Shown here one piece after another: positions 15,390 to 22,733 of a stretch of DNA of 28,262 nt; the first letter of the stretch is position 1, and the number at the start of each line of letters is the position of its first letter. The DNA lies in the NCBI GenBank assembly GCA_036562495.1, contig DATCKA010000086.1, positions 1 through 28,262 of the forward strand. Reading direction: 5' to 3'. The position numbers and the translations under genes are program-made. The notes under the pieces are model-generated. The model was not told the DNA's origin. It saw only the letters and a program-made list of their open reading frames with translations, and did no database searches. This DNA is from Geochorda sp036562495. GTDB taxonomy: Bacteria > Bacillota > Limnochordia > Limnochordales > Geochordaceae.

Positions 15390-15711
15390 TCCGGACACCT
15401 CCTGATGTCTCCATGGGACGATGAGACCGGGAAGAGGTCGCCGGCATGCGGCGCACCTCTCGTTGGCGGCATCGCGGCGAAGCGGGTGCCGGTACGGGCG
15501 CCGGGCGGGAGCCGAAACGCTCCTGCCGGGTCAGGGGAGGGGCGGAGCTGGGCAGGTGGCGGCGCGCGCCCGCAAGACGCCCTTCAGGCGCCTCTTCGCC
15601 GCCAGCTACAGATGCATCGACGCGGCGTGTGCCTCTCCGACCGCTCCCGACGGCGGGGATCCGCCGGGCGCGGTCCAAGCCCCAGAAAACCCATACCCAT
15701 CGTTGTTATTG
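15390..15711 (-). other. Long untranslated leader/intergenic region upstream of the rhodanese gene
   Basis: Apart from the Shine-Dalgarno next to the rhodanese start, this stretch holds no convincing gene. If the promoter at 15712-15740 is real, it is a 5' leader of about 310 bases. It contains short GC-rich inverted repeats, for example GGCGG-ATC-CCCGCC on the minus strand. I recognise no known riboswitch, T-box or RNA family in it. Confidence 0.35.
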
Positions 15712-15740
15712 TTATGAGCGGAGCATGCACGGGGTGTCAA
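15712..15740 (-). promoter_or_regulatory. Sigma-70-type promoter reading towards the rhodanese gene
   Basis: Read on the minus strand, TTGACA (15740-15735) is a perfect -35 hexamer. It is followed by a 17-base spacer and TCATAA (15717-15712), which shares four bases with the -10 consensus. The region is locally AT-rich in a very GC-rich genome, which supports it. Confidence 0.55.
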
Positions 15741-15774
15741 GCGGCCGGGCGCCCATGAGGGCCGACGTGCGACG

Positions 15775-16632
15775 TCAAGGAACAGGTGTGCCCGCCGTGC
15801 CGGCTGTGCCGGCCTGCCGCAGCAAGGCCCGCAGCCACATCACCAGGGCCACCACGTAGGTCATGTTGCCGTGCTCCCACATGACGCCGGCGCCCAGTTT
15901 CTGGTCGGCCAGCAGGCTCAGGCCGAAGGGCGGGCGCGTCCCGGCGTATCTGGCGTACATGGGCGTGTCGGCAAAGGCCAGCGAGAAGCTCAGCAGCCAG
16001 TTGAGCACCATGGAGCCCAGCAGCACGGCCACCCGGGCCCCCGGCGACGACCTCGACAGCGGAGGCTCCAGCATGATGGCCGCCCAGAAGAGCAGGCCGG
16101 CGACGAGGGGCAGGATGTCCTGCAAGACGGCGACGACGGGCGAGCGGGTTGCCAGATCCGTCAGGACGCCACACGCGAGGCGCAGCTCGCCGCGGCTCGT
16201 GGGCAGGGGCCAGTGCCACAGGACCAGGACTGCGTTGTAGACCCCGGCCGCCACCAGCGGGTGCAGCAGCAGCCGAGCTGCTCTCACCAGGCCCGGGTGG
16301 GCGGCCAGCCGGGCACGCGCGTGGCGGGGGATGCCCGAGAGCAGCAGCGGCGGCGCCACCATCTGCAGCAGCATGTGCTGGATCACGTGCAGCAGGAAGG
16401 ATGAGGTGTCCGCCGCCACGTGAAGCGGCGAGATGAGCGCCGCGAAGAGCGCGGCCACGCCGGCGACGAAGCGCGCCGCCTCCCAGCCGGAGGGACGCAG
16501 CTCCGGCAGGGCGCGCAGATAGGCGTACAACGGCAGCAAGACCCAGACCACCGTATGGGGTTGCAAGGTCCAGGCCGAGCTCTCGCCCAGCGTGCGCGCC
16601 CCTCCTCTCATCCGCACGTCGGGATCCATCAC
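15775..16632 (-). CDS. ctaG: Cytochrome c oxidase assembly factor CtaG (caa3 type)
   Basis: This 285-aa integral membrane protein has about seven hydrophobic segments and the caa3_CtaG pattern. An early HVVAAD-like loop is present as HVAADTSSFLLHVIQHMLLQMVAPPLLLSG, with several histidines suited to copper handling. Later come VLVLWHWP, DILPLVAGLLFWA and ADQKLGAGVMWEHGNMTY. Members help load copper into the CuA/CuB oxidase and are typical of Bacillota and Actinobacteria. It diverges from a Sco gene, which does the same kind of job. The N-terminus is uncertain: GTG 16632 or ATG 16629 directly abut the candidate promoter. The C-terminus ends in a small GTAGTAGTPVP repeat. Confidence 0.85.
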   Translation of the reverse strand: MMDPDVRMRGGARTLGESSAWTLQPHTVVWVLLPLYAYLRALPELRPSGWEAARFVAGVAALFAALISPLHVAADTSSFLLHVIQHMLLQMVAPPLLLSGIPRHARARLAAHPGLVRAARLLLHPLVAAGVYNAVLVLWHWPLPTSRGELRLACGVLTDLATRSPVVAVLQDILPLVAGLLFWAAIMLEPPLSRSSPGARVAVLLGSMVLNWLLSFSLAFADTPMYARYAGTRPPFGLSLLADQKLGAGVMWEHGNMTYVVALVMWLRALLRQAGTAGTAGTPVP

Positions 16633-16661
16633 AACCTAGGCCGCGCCCGGGCCCTTGTCAA
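16633..16661 (-). promoter_or_regulatory. Candidate promoter for ctaG
   Basis: On the minus strand TTGACA (16661-16656) is followed by a 17-base spacer and TAGGTT (16638-16633). The -35 is perfect but the -10 is weak. A start of transcription here would fall at or inside the annotated first codons, so either ctaG begins further in or the match is accidental. Confidence 0.3.
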
Positions 16662-16781
16662 CGGACCGCATCGCCTGGGGGAGGCCGGTCGCCCAGGTGG
16701 TTTCCCGCGCCACAGGTTATATTGCCATGGACGTCACATGCAGCCGCCGGGAGCGGGCGGCGGGGAGGCGCGGGCGATTCG

Positions 16782-17402
16782 ATGCGGGCATGGGCGCGTC
16801 GGGCCGAATGGCTGGCGCTGGTCATCCTGGCTGTGGCGGCCGTGGCCGCCTCCATGGTGTGGCGGCAGCCCAACGCCTTCGAGGGGCAACCGCTGGTGCC
16901 ACCGCGGCAGGCGCCGGCCTTCACGCTGGTGGACCAGCACGGGCGGCCCTTCTCGTCGGAGCAGCTGCGGGGCAAGGTGACGGCCGTCTTCTTCGGCTAC
17001 ACCTACTGCCCCGACGTCTGTCCGGCTACCGTGGCCATGTTCGCCCGGGCCCGCCAGGAGCTGGCACGGACGTCCGAGGCCGACTCGGTGCGATTCGTCT
17101 TCGTCTCGGTGGATCCGGAGCGGGATACTCCGGAGCGCCTGGCCCGCTACCTGGAGCCCGCCGGGCCCGACGTCATCGGCCTGACCGGCACGCCGGCCCA
17201 GGTGGAGCAGGTGGTGGCGGCGTGGGGCGTGACGGCCGAGAAGGTGCCCGTCTCCGGCGGGGTGCCGGGCGCCTACACGGTGGCGCACACCGCCTCGGTG
17301 CTGCTGGTGGACCGTTCGGGCCGCATCCGGGTGCAGTTGCCGTTTGGGAGTACCGCCGAGCAGCTGGTGCACGACATCCGGCAACTGCTGACCGAAGGCT
17401 GA
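16782..17402 (+). CDS. Sco1/SenC family copper chaperone for cytochrome c oxidase
   Basis: This 206-aa protein has one N-terminal membrane anchor (LALVILAVAAVAASMVW) and then a thioredoxin-fold domain. The copper site is complete: YCPDVCP (Cys76 and Cys80) plus a distant His169 in AHTASVLLVD. VFVSVDPERDTPERL is the usual Sco strand-loop. Sco proteins deliver copper to, or reduce the thiols of, the CuA site of cytochrome oxidase outside the inner membrane. It diverges from ctaG across about 150 bases, so the two likely serve one aa3/caa3 oxidase encoded elsewhere. ATG 16782 gives a standard anchor; an upstream in-frame ATG at 16722 would add a charged tail and is less likely. Confidence 0.9.
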   Translation: MRAWARRAEWLALVILAVAAVAASMVWRQPNAFEGQPLVPPRQAPAFTLVDQHGRPFSSEQLRGKVTAVFFGYTYCPDVCPATVAMFARARQELARTSEADSVRFVFVSVDPERDTPERLARYLEPAGPDVIGLTGTPAQVEQVVAAWGVTAEKVPVSGGVPGAYTVAHTASVLLVDRSGRIRVQLPFGSTAEQLVHDIRQLLTEG

Positions 17403-17409
17403 CCCCCTC

Positions 17410-17438
17410 TTGACAGGGCCTGACGCCACCTCTATCGT
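17410..17438 (+). promoter_or_regulatory. Strong sigma-70-type promoter for the IclR gene
   Basis: TTGACA (17410-17415), a 17-base spacer and TATCGT (17433-17438) place a transcription start near 17445. This is among the best promoter matches in the window and lies immediately behind the Sco stop codon. Confidence 0.6.
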
Positions 17439-17445
17439 GAAGCGG

Positions 17446-17457
17446 GTGGATTTCCAC
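17446..17457. promoter_or_regulatory. Palindromic IclR-type operator candidate at the transcription start
   Basis: GTGGA-TT-TCCAC is a 5-bp perfect inverted repeat with a 2-base centre. It sits exactly where transcription from the promoter at 17410-17438 would begin. Its TGGA/TCCA arms resemble known IclR-family operators, and its position suits autorepression. Confidence 0.45.
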
Positions 17458-17491
17458 TCAACGGAATGGCCCGCGGACGAGGTGAGCGTCC

Positions 17492-18250
17492 ATCCGTCTG
17501 GTCGACCGGGTCGTCTCGGTGCTCGAGATTCTGGCCAGTGCCTCTCCCGACGAGGGGATGGGCCTCGTCGAGATCGCCCACCGGGCAGGCCTGGCTCCCA
17601 GCACGGCGCATCGCCTGCTCTCGGCCCTGGAGCGTCACGGCTACGTCGAGCAGGATCCGCTCAGCCGTAACTACCGCCTGGGCTCGACGCTGGTGACCCT
17701 GGGATTGCGAGCGCGGCGCGGCATCAACCTGCGCCGGCAGGCGATGCCCATCATGGAAGCTCTCGCACGTCAGACCGGTGAGGACGTCTACCTCTGCGTC
17801 AGGCGTGAGACGGAGTCGCTTCTCATCGAGTGGGCGCCCGGCACCCATGCGGTGCGGCTGGCGGAGCGGCTAGGGGAGCGCATGCCTCTCCACCGGGGGG
17901 CGGGCTCCAAGGTGCTGCTGGCCCATCTCGACTCCCTGGCCATCGACGCCTACCTGCACCGCCACTTCGGGCCCGAGCATCGGGGCCATTCCGAGGTGCG
18001 CCGCCTCCTGCGGGACCTAGCCCTCATCCGCGAGCGGGGCTACGCCGTCTCGGTGGGGGAGTACGCTGCCGACTCGGCGTCGCTGGCGGCCCCGGTCCGA
18101 GACTTCACCGGCGCGGTGACGGCCGCGCTCTGCATCCTGCTGCCGAGGGGCCGCCTGGCCCGCAGCCAGGCCATGCTGCTGGAGCGGCTCAAGGAGGCAG
18201 CGGCTCAGCTCTCCGCACATCTCGGCCATCTTCGCCTGGCGGGCAATTGA
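17492..18250 (+). CDS. IclR-family transcriptional regulator (non-standard start)
   Basis: An N-terminal winged helix (VDRVVSVLEILASAS, then GLVEIAHRAGLAPSTAHRLLSALERHGYVEQD) is joined to the IclR effector domain (LRRQAMPIMEALARQTGEDVYL, RMPLHRGAGSKVLLA, IRERGYAVSVGEYAADSASLAAPV). The helix that opens the family fold needs codons upstream of the first GTG at 17519. Those codons exist in frame back to a stop at 17483, but contain no ATG, GTG or TTG. The Shine-Dalgarno GAGGTGA (17479-17485) points to ATC at 17492; I place the start there provisionally, giving 252 aa. From GTG 17519 it would be 243 aa with helix 1 clipped. The regulated genes are unknown; the OpuC operon lies just downstream. 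Confidence 0.8.
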   Translation: MRLVDRVVSVLEILASASPDEGMGLVEIAHRAGLAPSTAHRLLSALERHGYVEQDPLSRNYRLGSTLVTLGLRARRGINLRRQAMPIMEALARQTGEDVYLCVRRETESLLIEWAPGTHAVRLAERLGERMPLHRGAGSKVLLAHLDSLAIDAYLHRHFGPEHRGHSEVRRLLRDLALIRERGYAVSVGEYAADSASLAAPVRDFTGAVTAALCILLPRGRLARSQAMLLERLKEAAAQLSAHLGHLRLAGN

Positions 18251-18251
18251 C

Positions 18252-18281
18252 TTGCCCTCCCCCGGGCGCGGGCGGTATACT
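18252..18281 (+). promoter_or_regulatory. Promoter for the OpuC-type operon
   Basis: TTGCCC (18252-18257), an 18-base spacer and TATACT (18276-18281) lie just past the IclR stop, about 170 bases before the first permease. The -10 is good and the -35 moderate. The transcript would have a leader of about 165 bases, in which I see no known RNA element. Confidence 0.5.
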
Positions 18282-18453
18282 CGTCGCGAAACGGCACGCG
18301 TTCCGCCCTGCGGAAAATCTCGTATCCCTGCGTCGATAACGGCCAAAGGTCGTCGTACCCTGCCTGTCCGGCTCACCGGGTGCGCGGCTTCATCCTGCTC
18401 GGTCGCATCGTGCGGCCAGGCCTTGGAGGGGAGCGAGCGATCCGACCACCGGC

Positions 18454-19149
18454 ATGACGTTGTGGGAGTTCGTGACACGTCGTTGGGATCTGGTCGTCGA
18501 GCTGGCAGGGCAGCACGTGGTGCTGGTCGCGACCGCCATGGGCATCGCCGTGGTGACGGGCGTCGGCTTGGGCATCGCCTGCACCTACTCGCCGCGCCTG
18601 GCCTCGATCGCGCTGGCCGCCGCCAGTGTCGTGATGACCATCCCGAGCCTGGCCATGTTCGCCTTCATGATTCCGGTGATGGGCCTGGGCTTCGCACCTG
18701 CGGTGGCGGGGCTGGTGATGTACACGCAGCTGCCCATCCTGCGCAACACCTACACGGGGCTGCGGGGCGTGGATCCGGCCATCCTCGATGCCGCCCGGGG
18801 CATGGGGATGAGTGAGTGGCGCATCTTGGTGCGGATCAAGTTGCCGCTGGCGTTGCCGGTCTTGCTGGGGGGCCTCCGCACCGCCGTGGTGATGGGTGTG
18901 GGGCTGGGGACCATCGCGGCCTACGTGGGCAGCGGCGGGCTCGGCGAGCTCATCTTCCGGGGGATCTCCCGCTCCAACGCCAACATGGTGCTGACCGGCG
19001 CCATCGCAGTCGCCGCCATGGCCACGCTCGTGGACCTGCCGCTGTCGATCTCCCGTCGCAGGCGGCCGTCGACTCGTCGCGACACGCCCGAGAGGGGGGA
19101 TGCCGTTGATCCAGCTCGAGCACGTCACCAAGCGGTACCCGGGCAGTGA
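18454..19149 (+). CDS. opuCB: Osmoprotectant (glycine betaine/choline/carnitine) ABC transporter permease, OpuCB-type
   Basis: This 231-aa inner-membrane permease has about five to six segments and the binding-protein-dependent transport loop: RNTYTGLRGVDPAILDAARGMGMSEWRILVRIKLPLALPVLLGG. The AARGMGM...LP phrase is the EAA motif as seen in OpuBB/OpuCB/YehW. It forms the channel with the second permease at 20302. ATG 18454 starts MTLWEFV, typical for the family. The last 50 bases overlap the start of the ATPase gene in another frame, which gives the protein a charged Arg-rich tail of about 30 residues. Substrate specificity within osmoprotectants cannot be read from the sequence. Confidence 0.85.
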   Translation: MTLWEFVTRRWDLVVELAGQHVVLVATAMGIAVVTGVGLGIACTYSPRLASIALAAASVVMTIPSLAMFAFMIPVMGLGFAPAVAGLVMYTQLPILRNTYTGLRGVDPAILDAARGMGMSEWRILVRIKLPLALPVLLGGLRTAVVMGVGLGTIAAYVGSGGLGELIFRGISRSNANMVLTGAIAVAAMATLVDLPLSISRRRRPSTRRDTPERGDAVDPARARHQAVPGQ

Positions 19150-20305
19150 GCGCCCGGTCGTCCAGGATCTGTCGCTTTCCATCGAAGCCGGTCAATTCTG
19201 CGTGCTGGTAGGGCCGTCGGGGTGCGGCAAGACGACCACCCTGCGGATGATCAACCGCCTGGTGGAGCCGACGGAGGGCGTGGTGCGGGTCGACGGGCAG
19301 GACGTGCGTGAGGTCGACCCTATCCAACTGCGCCGGCGCATCGGGTACGTGATCCAGGAGGTGGGGCTCTTCCCCCACATGACCATCGCCGACAACGTGG
19401 CGACGGTCCCGGTGGAGCTGCGGTGGCCCCGCGAGCGCATTGCCCAGCGCGTCGACGAGCTGCTGAGGCTGGTCGGGCTGCCGCCGGAGGAGTACCGCCA
19501 TCGCTATCCGTCCGCGCTCAGCGGCGGGCAGCGCCAGCGCGTCGGGGTGGCGCGGGCGCTGGCGGCCGACCCACCTATCCTGCTCATGGACGAACCTTTC
19601 GGAGCCCTCGATCCCATCAACCGCGCGCGGCTGCAAAACGAGTTCCTTCAGCTCCAGCGGCGCCTGCGCAAGACCATCGTCTTCGTCACCCACGACATCG
19701 ACGAGGCCATCAAGATGGGCGATCGCATCGCCGTCATGCGCCGGGGGCGGCTTGTGCAGTACAGCACGCCTGACGAGCTGTTGCGGGCGCCGGCCGACGC
19801 CTTCGTCGAGGGGTTGGTGGGGCGCAACCGGGCCCTCAAGCGCCTGCACCTGATCAAGGTGCGCGACGTGGTGGAGGGCCGCCGCCCTCCGGTGGTGGTC
19901 TCGCTGCGGGACCGCCTCGACGAGGTGCGACGACGCATGCGGGAGGACGCGGTCGAGGTGGCCTTCGCCGTCTGGGACGGCGGTCGGGCGGTGGCGCCCA
20001 TCACCCTCGAAGACATCGAGCGAGCCTCCAACGGTCGTGCCACCGTGGAGGCGCTGCTGGAAACCGGCGACGGCGGGCCGGACGGGCGCACGCCTCTTGC
20101 CAACGGCAAGGCCGCGGGCTACGGTGACCGGCCCACCGGCGGCGACTGGCCCGTGCTCTCGGTCAGCGTCGACCTCGAGACCACCCTGCACGATGCCCTC
20201 TCGGAGATGGTCGGCATGGGGGCCGACCTGGCGGCCATCTACGACGAGCAGGGGCGCTTCTGCGGGGTGCTCTCGATGGAAGACGTGCTGGGGGCGATGC
20301 GGTGA
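19100..20305 (+). CDS. opuCA: Osmoprotectant ABC transporter ATP-binding protein with C-terminal CBS domains, OpuCA-type
   Basis: This 401-aa protein has an ATPase half with Walker A GPSGCGKTT (about 38-46), Q-loop VIQEVGLFPH, signature LSGGQRQR (about 140-147), Walker B ILLMDEPFGALD and H-loop VTHDIDEA. A second half from about residue 255 carries two CBS-like modules; the last reads TTLHDALSEMVGMGADLAAIYDEQGRFCGVLSMEDVLGAM. In OpuA/OpuC systems such CBS pairs sense ionic strength or cyclic-di-AMP and gate transport. A linker of about 40 residues (GDGGPDGRTPLANGK) separates the two modules. ATG 19100 has GAGAGGGGGG directly upstream, inside the previous gene. Its stop overlaps the next start (GTGA). 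Confidence 0.92.
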   Translation: MPLIQLEHVTKRYPGSERPVVQDLSLSIEAGQFCVLVGPSGCGKTTTLRMINRLVEPTEGVVRVDGQDVREVDPIQLRRRIGYVIQEVGLFPHMTIADNVATVPVELRWPRERIAQRVDELLRLVGLPPEEYRHRYPSALSGGQRQRVGVARALAADPPILLMDEPFGALDPINRARLQNEFLQLQRRLRKTIVFVTHDIDEAIKMGDRIAVMRRGRLVQYSTPDELLRAPADAFVEGLVGRNRALKRLHLIKVRDVVEGRRPPVVVSLRDRLDEVRRRMREDAVEVAFAVWDGGRAVAPITLEDIERASNGRATVEALLETGDGGPDGRTPLANGKAAGYGDRPTGGDWPVLSVSVDLETTLHDALSEMVGMGADLAAIYDEQGRFCGVLSMEDVLGAMR

Positions 20306-21015
20306 GCGTGCTCCTGCTGATCCTGCTGGGGGTGACCATCAGTGTGGGGGCGGTGGAGTCCGCCACCGACGCCATCGTCAGGGACTACCTCACCTACCAG
20401 CGGATACTGGACGCCCTGTTGAGGCACCTCCAACTGGTGGTGGCCGGCACCGCGCTGGCGGTGGGGGTCGGCGTCGGGGTCGGGGTGCTGTTGAGCCGTC
20501 CGGCCCTGCGTCGGTGGGCCGGGCCCGTGGTGGCGGTGGCCAACGTGGGCCAGTCGGTCCCGAGCCTCGCGGTGCTGGCGCTGTTCATGGGCCTGCTGGG
20601 GCTGGGGTGGAAGACGGCCATCTTCGCCCTGTGGGTCTACTCGCTGCTACCGGTGCTCCACAACACCTATACCGGGCTGACGGGCGTCGACTCCCGGGTG
20701 CTGGACGCGGCCCGGGGCATGGGGATGCGGCCCGTTCGGATTCTGCAGAGGGTCGAGCTGCCCCTGGCAGCCCCCGTCATCATGGCCGGCGTGCGCACCG
20801 CGGTGGTGGTCAACGTGGGGACGGCCCCGCTGGCCACCTTCGTGGCCGCCGGGGGTCTGGGCGACCTGATCGTGACCGGCATCAGCCTCAACCGGATGTC
20901 CGTGCTGATGGTGGGGGCGACGCTGACGGCCATCCTGGCGCTGGTGCTGGACCGGGCCGCAGGGTGGGTCGAGCAGCGCCTCACCCCTTGGCGAAAGCCT
21001 GTTGTCTCCACTTGA
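20302..21015 (+). CDS. opuCD: Osmoprotectant ABC transporter permease, OpuCD-type
   Basis: This 237-aa membrane protein is paralogous to the permease at 18454. It shares LHNTYTGLTGVDSRVLDAARGMGMRPVRILQRVELPLAAPVIMAGVRTA and the same order of segments. It begins with an uncleaved hydrophobic helix (VLLLILLGVTISVGAV) and has an extra glycine/valine-rich segment (VGVGVGVGVLL). The GTG start overlaps the ATPase stop by 4 bases. It should pair with OpuCB as the channel heterodimer. Confidence 0.87.
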   Translation: MSVLLLILLGVTISVGAVESATDAIVRDYLTYQRILDALLRHLQLVVAGTALAVGVGVGVGVLLSRPALRRWAGPVVAVANVGQSVPSLAVLALFMGLLGLGWKTAIFALWVYSLLPVLHNTYTGLTGVDSRVLDAARGMGMRPVRILQRVELPLAAPVIMAGVRTAVVVNVGTAPLATFVAAGGLGDLIVTGISLNRMSVLMVGATLTAILALVLDRAAGWVEQRLTPWRKPVVST

Positions 21016-21033
21016 TTCGAAGGGAGTCCTGAC

Positions 21034-21948
21034 ATGACGATGCGACGATCCGTTCAGGCGGTGGCCATCGCCTTGATGATGTGCCTGCTGGTGGGTGCGA
21101 GCGGCGCGCTTGCCGCCAAGGGGCCCGTAACGGTGGGGTCCAAGGAGTTCACGGAGCAGCTCATCCTGGGGCAGATCGCGCTCATCGCCCTGCGCGAGGC
21201 GGGCTTCGACGTGGTCGACCGCACGGGCCTGGCCGGCACCGTGGCCACGCGCCGGGCGCTGGAGAGCGGCGAGATCGACCTCTACTGGGAGTACACCGGC
21301 ACCGCCTGGCTGGTCGCGCTCGGTCATGACCAGCCCATCACCGATCCCGAAGAGGCCTACCGGCGGGTGAAGGAGGAGGATGCCGCCAACGGATTGGTCT
21401 GGCTCCCGTACGCGCCTTTCAACAACACCTTCACCCTGATGATGCGACGCGCCGACGCCGAGCGGCTGGGGATCGCCAGCATCAGCGACCTGGCGGCCTA
21501 CGTCAACGGAAAGGACGGCCGGGTCTCGCTGGCCACCAACCACGAGTTCTACGCCAGGCCCGACGGCTTTCCGGCACTGGAGCAGCTCTACGGCTTCCGG
21601 TTCGACCGGGGCATGGTGCTGACCATGGACTCCGGGCTGACCTACCAGGCGCTGCGAGGCGGGCAGGTGGAGGTGGCCATGGGCTTCGCCACCGACGGGC
21701 GCATCGCGGCATTCGACCTGGTCAACCTCGAGGACGACCGGCAGTTCTTCCCGGTCTACAACCCGGCGCCGGTGGTGCGGGAGCAGACGCTGGCGCGCTG
21801 GCCCGAGATCGCCGAGATCTTGGGCGAGATCGCACCGAGGCTCGACACCGAGACCATGACGCACCTCAACTACCTCGTCGACATCGAGGGCTACGAGCCC
21901 GACGAGGTCGCCGAGGAGTGGCTGAGGGAAGAGGGGTTGATCGGGTAA
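21034..21948 (+). CDS. opuCC: Osmoprotectant ABC transporter substrate-binding protein, OpuCC/OsmF-type
   Basis: This 304-aa protein has a signal peptide (hydrophobic run AVAIALMMCLLVGASG, likely cleavage after ALA) and the family hallmark VTVGSKEFTEQLILGQI at the mature start. ESGEIDLYWEYTGTAW and a C-terminal hinge region with TMTHLNYLVDIEGYEPDEVA follow. Bacillota OpuCC proteins are lipoproteins, but no lipobox is present here: the only cysteine in the signal sits in LMMC with no small residue before it. The protein is therefore probably a soluble periplasmic binder of the OsmF/YehZ kind, which suits a diderm envelope. It is 18 bases behind the second permease and completes the importer. 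Confidence 0.88.
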   Translation: MTMRRSVQAVAIALMMCLLVGASGALAAKGPVTVGSKEFTEQLILGQIALIALREAGFDVVDRTGLAGTVATRRALESGEIDLYWEYTGTAWLVALGHDQPITDPEEAYRRVKEEDAANGLVWLPYAPFNNTFTLMMRRADAERLGIASISDLAAYVNGKDGRVSLATNHEFYARPDGFPALEQLYGFRFDRGMVLTMDSGLTYQALRGGQVEVAMGFATDGRIAAFDLVNLEDDRQFFPVYNPAPVVREQTLARWPEIAEILGEIAPRLDTETMTHLNYLVDIEGYEPDEVAEEWLREEGLIG

Positions 21949-21991
21949 GGCCGGAGGCCGGGCGACTCGCGGCGCCTCTGTCGCTTCCCGT

Positions 21992-21997
21992 TATACT
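21992..21997 (+). promoter_or_regulatory. Candidate -10 element before the second LolA-like gene
   Basis: TATACT lies about 38 bases upstream of the preferred GTG start at 22035 and just past the opuCC stop. No good -35 is seen, so support is the -10 hexamer and position only. Confidence 0.35.
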
Positions 21998-22034
21998 GGA
22001 GCGGGACGAGCCACAGGTGGGGAGAGAAGAGGCA

Positions 22035-22733
22035 GTGGGGACCGCAAGGGCGGCGTACCGGCTGTCGAGCCTGCTGTGCGTCGCCGTGGTGTTGGCAGGC
22101 GTGGCATTGAGCGCCACGCCTGCCGCCGCATCGCCTGACCAGCTGGAGCAGGTCCTGGAGCAGGCCCGCCGCGCCACGCGCCTCGTCGAGGGCGAGGCCC
22201 AGGTGCGCCAGATCTACCGGGTCCGGTGGCTGGGTGTGACCTGGGAGTTCGACGCCTGGGTCAGCAAGCGAGAGGATTCCATCGTGGTCCAGACCGTCGG
22301 GGCGCCATGGTTCATCCCCGAGGAGCTGAGCCTGGCGTTGGTCGAGGCCTTCGACCTGCTGGAGGGCTATGAGCCTACCCTGGAGGGCCGCGAGCGGACC
22401 CCGGCGGGGCAGGAAGTCTGGGTGGTGAGAGCCGTCCCCCGCCAACCGGGCCACGGAGCCCGCCTGGTGCGATTTTGGGTGGAGCCCGCCGACGGCACGG
22501 TCACCCATCTGGAACTCTCGTACTGGTGGGGGCATCTCGTCATCGACCAGACCTACCAGCAGGTCGGGCCCTATACCGTGCTCGACACGCAGCAGATAGA
22601 GATCCGCCCGCTGGGCATCACCGCCGAGGTGCGCTACCGAGATTACCGGATGGGGCCGGGTCCTACCGTCTCGGCCCCGCTATCCCCTCGGGATGGTGCG
22701 GCAGCCCCAGATCCGGCGCGTCGAGTGGCCTGA
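22035..22733 (+). CDS. LolA-like exported protein (second copy in window)
   Basis: This 232-aa protein starts with a clear signal peptide (YRLSSLLCVAVVLAGVALSATPAAA) followed by SPDQLEQVLEQARRATRLVEGEAQVRQIYRVRWLGVTWEFDAWV. That helix-then-strands opening is shared by LolA/LppX-like carriers of lipids and lipoproteins. Later strands include VWVVRAVPRQ and LVRFWVEPADGTVTHLELSYWW. It shares no obvious close identity with the LolA-like protein at 6736. GTG 22035 is chosen because it puts the signal peptide at the N-terminus; the frame is open up to ATG 21918 but that would bury it. The last 71 bases overlap the opposite-strand methyltransferase gene. Confidence 0.65.
   Translation: MGTARAAYRLSSLLCVAVVLAGVALSATPAAASPDQLEQVLEQARRATRLVEGEAQVRQIYRVRWLGVTWEFDAWVSKREDSIVVQTVGAPWFIPEELSLALVEAFDLLEGYEPTLEGRERTPAGQEVWVVRAVPRQPGHGARLVRFWVEPADGTVTHLELSYWWGHLVIDQTYQQVGPYTVLDTQQIEIRPLGITAEVRYRDYRMGPGPTVSAPLSPRDGAAAPDPARRVA

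Noticed and set aside
15560..15700. Possible T-box or other known riboswitch in the rhodanese leader
   Set aside because: A GGACCGCG string faintly recalls the T-box motif, but the conserved TGGNACCGCG and the specifier structure are absent.
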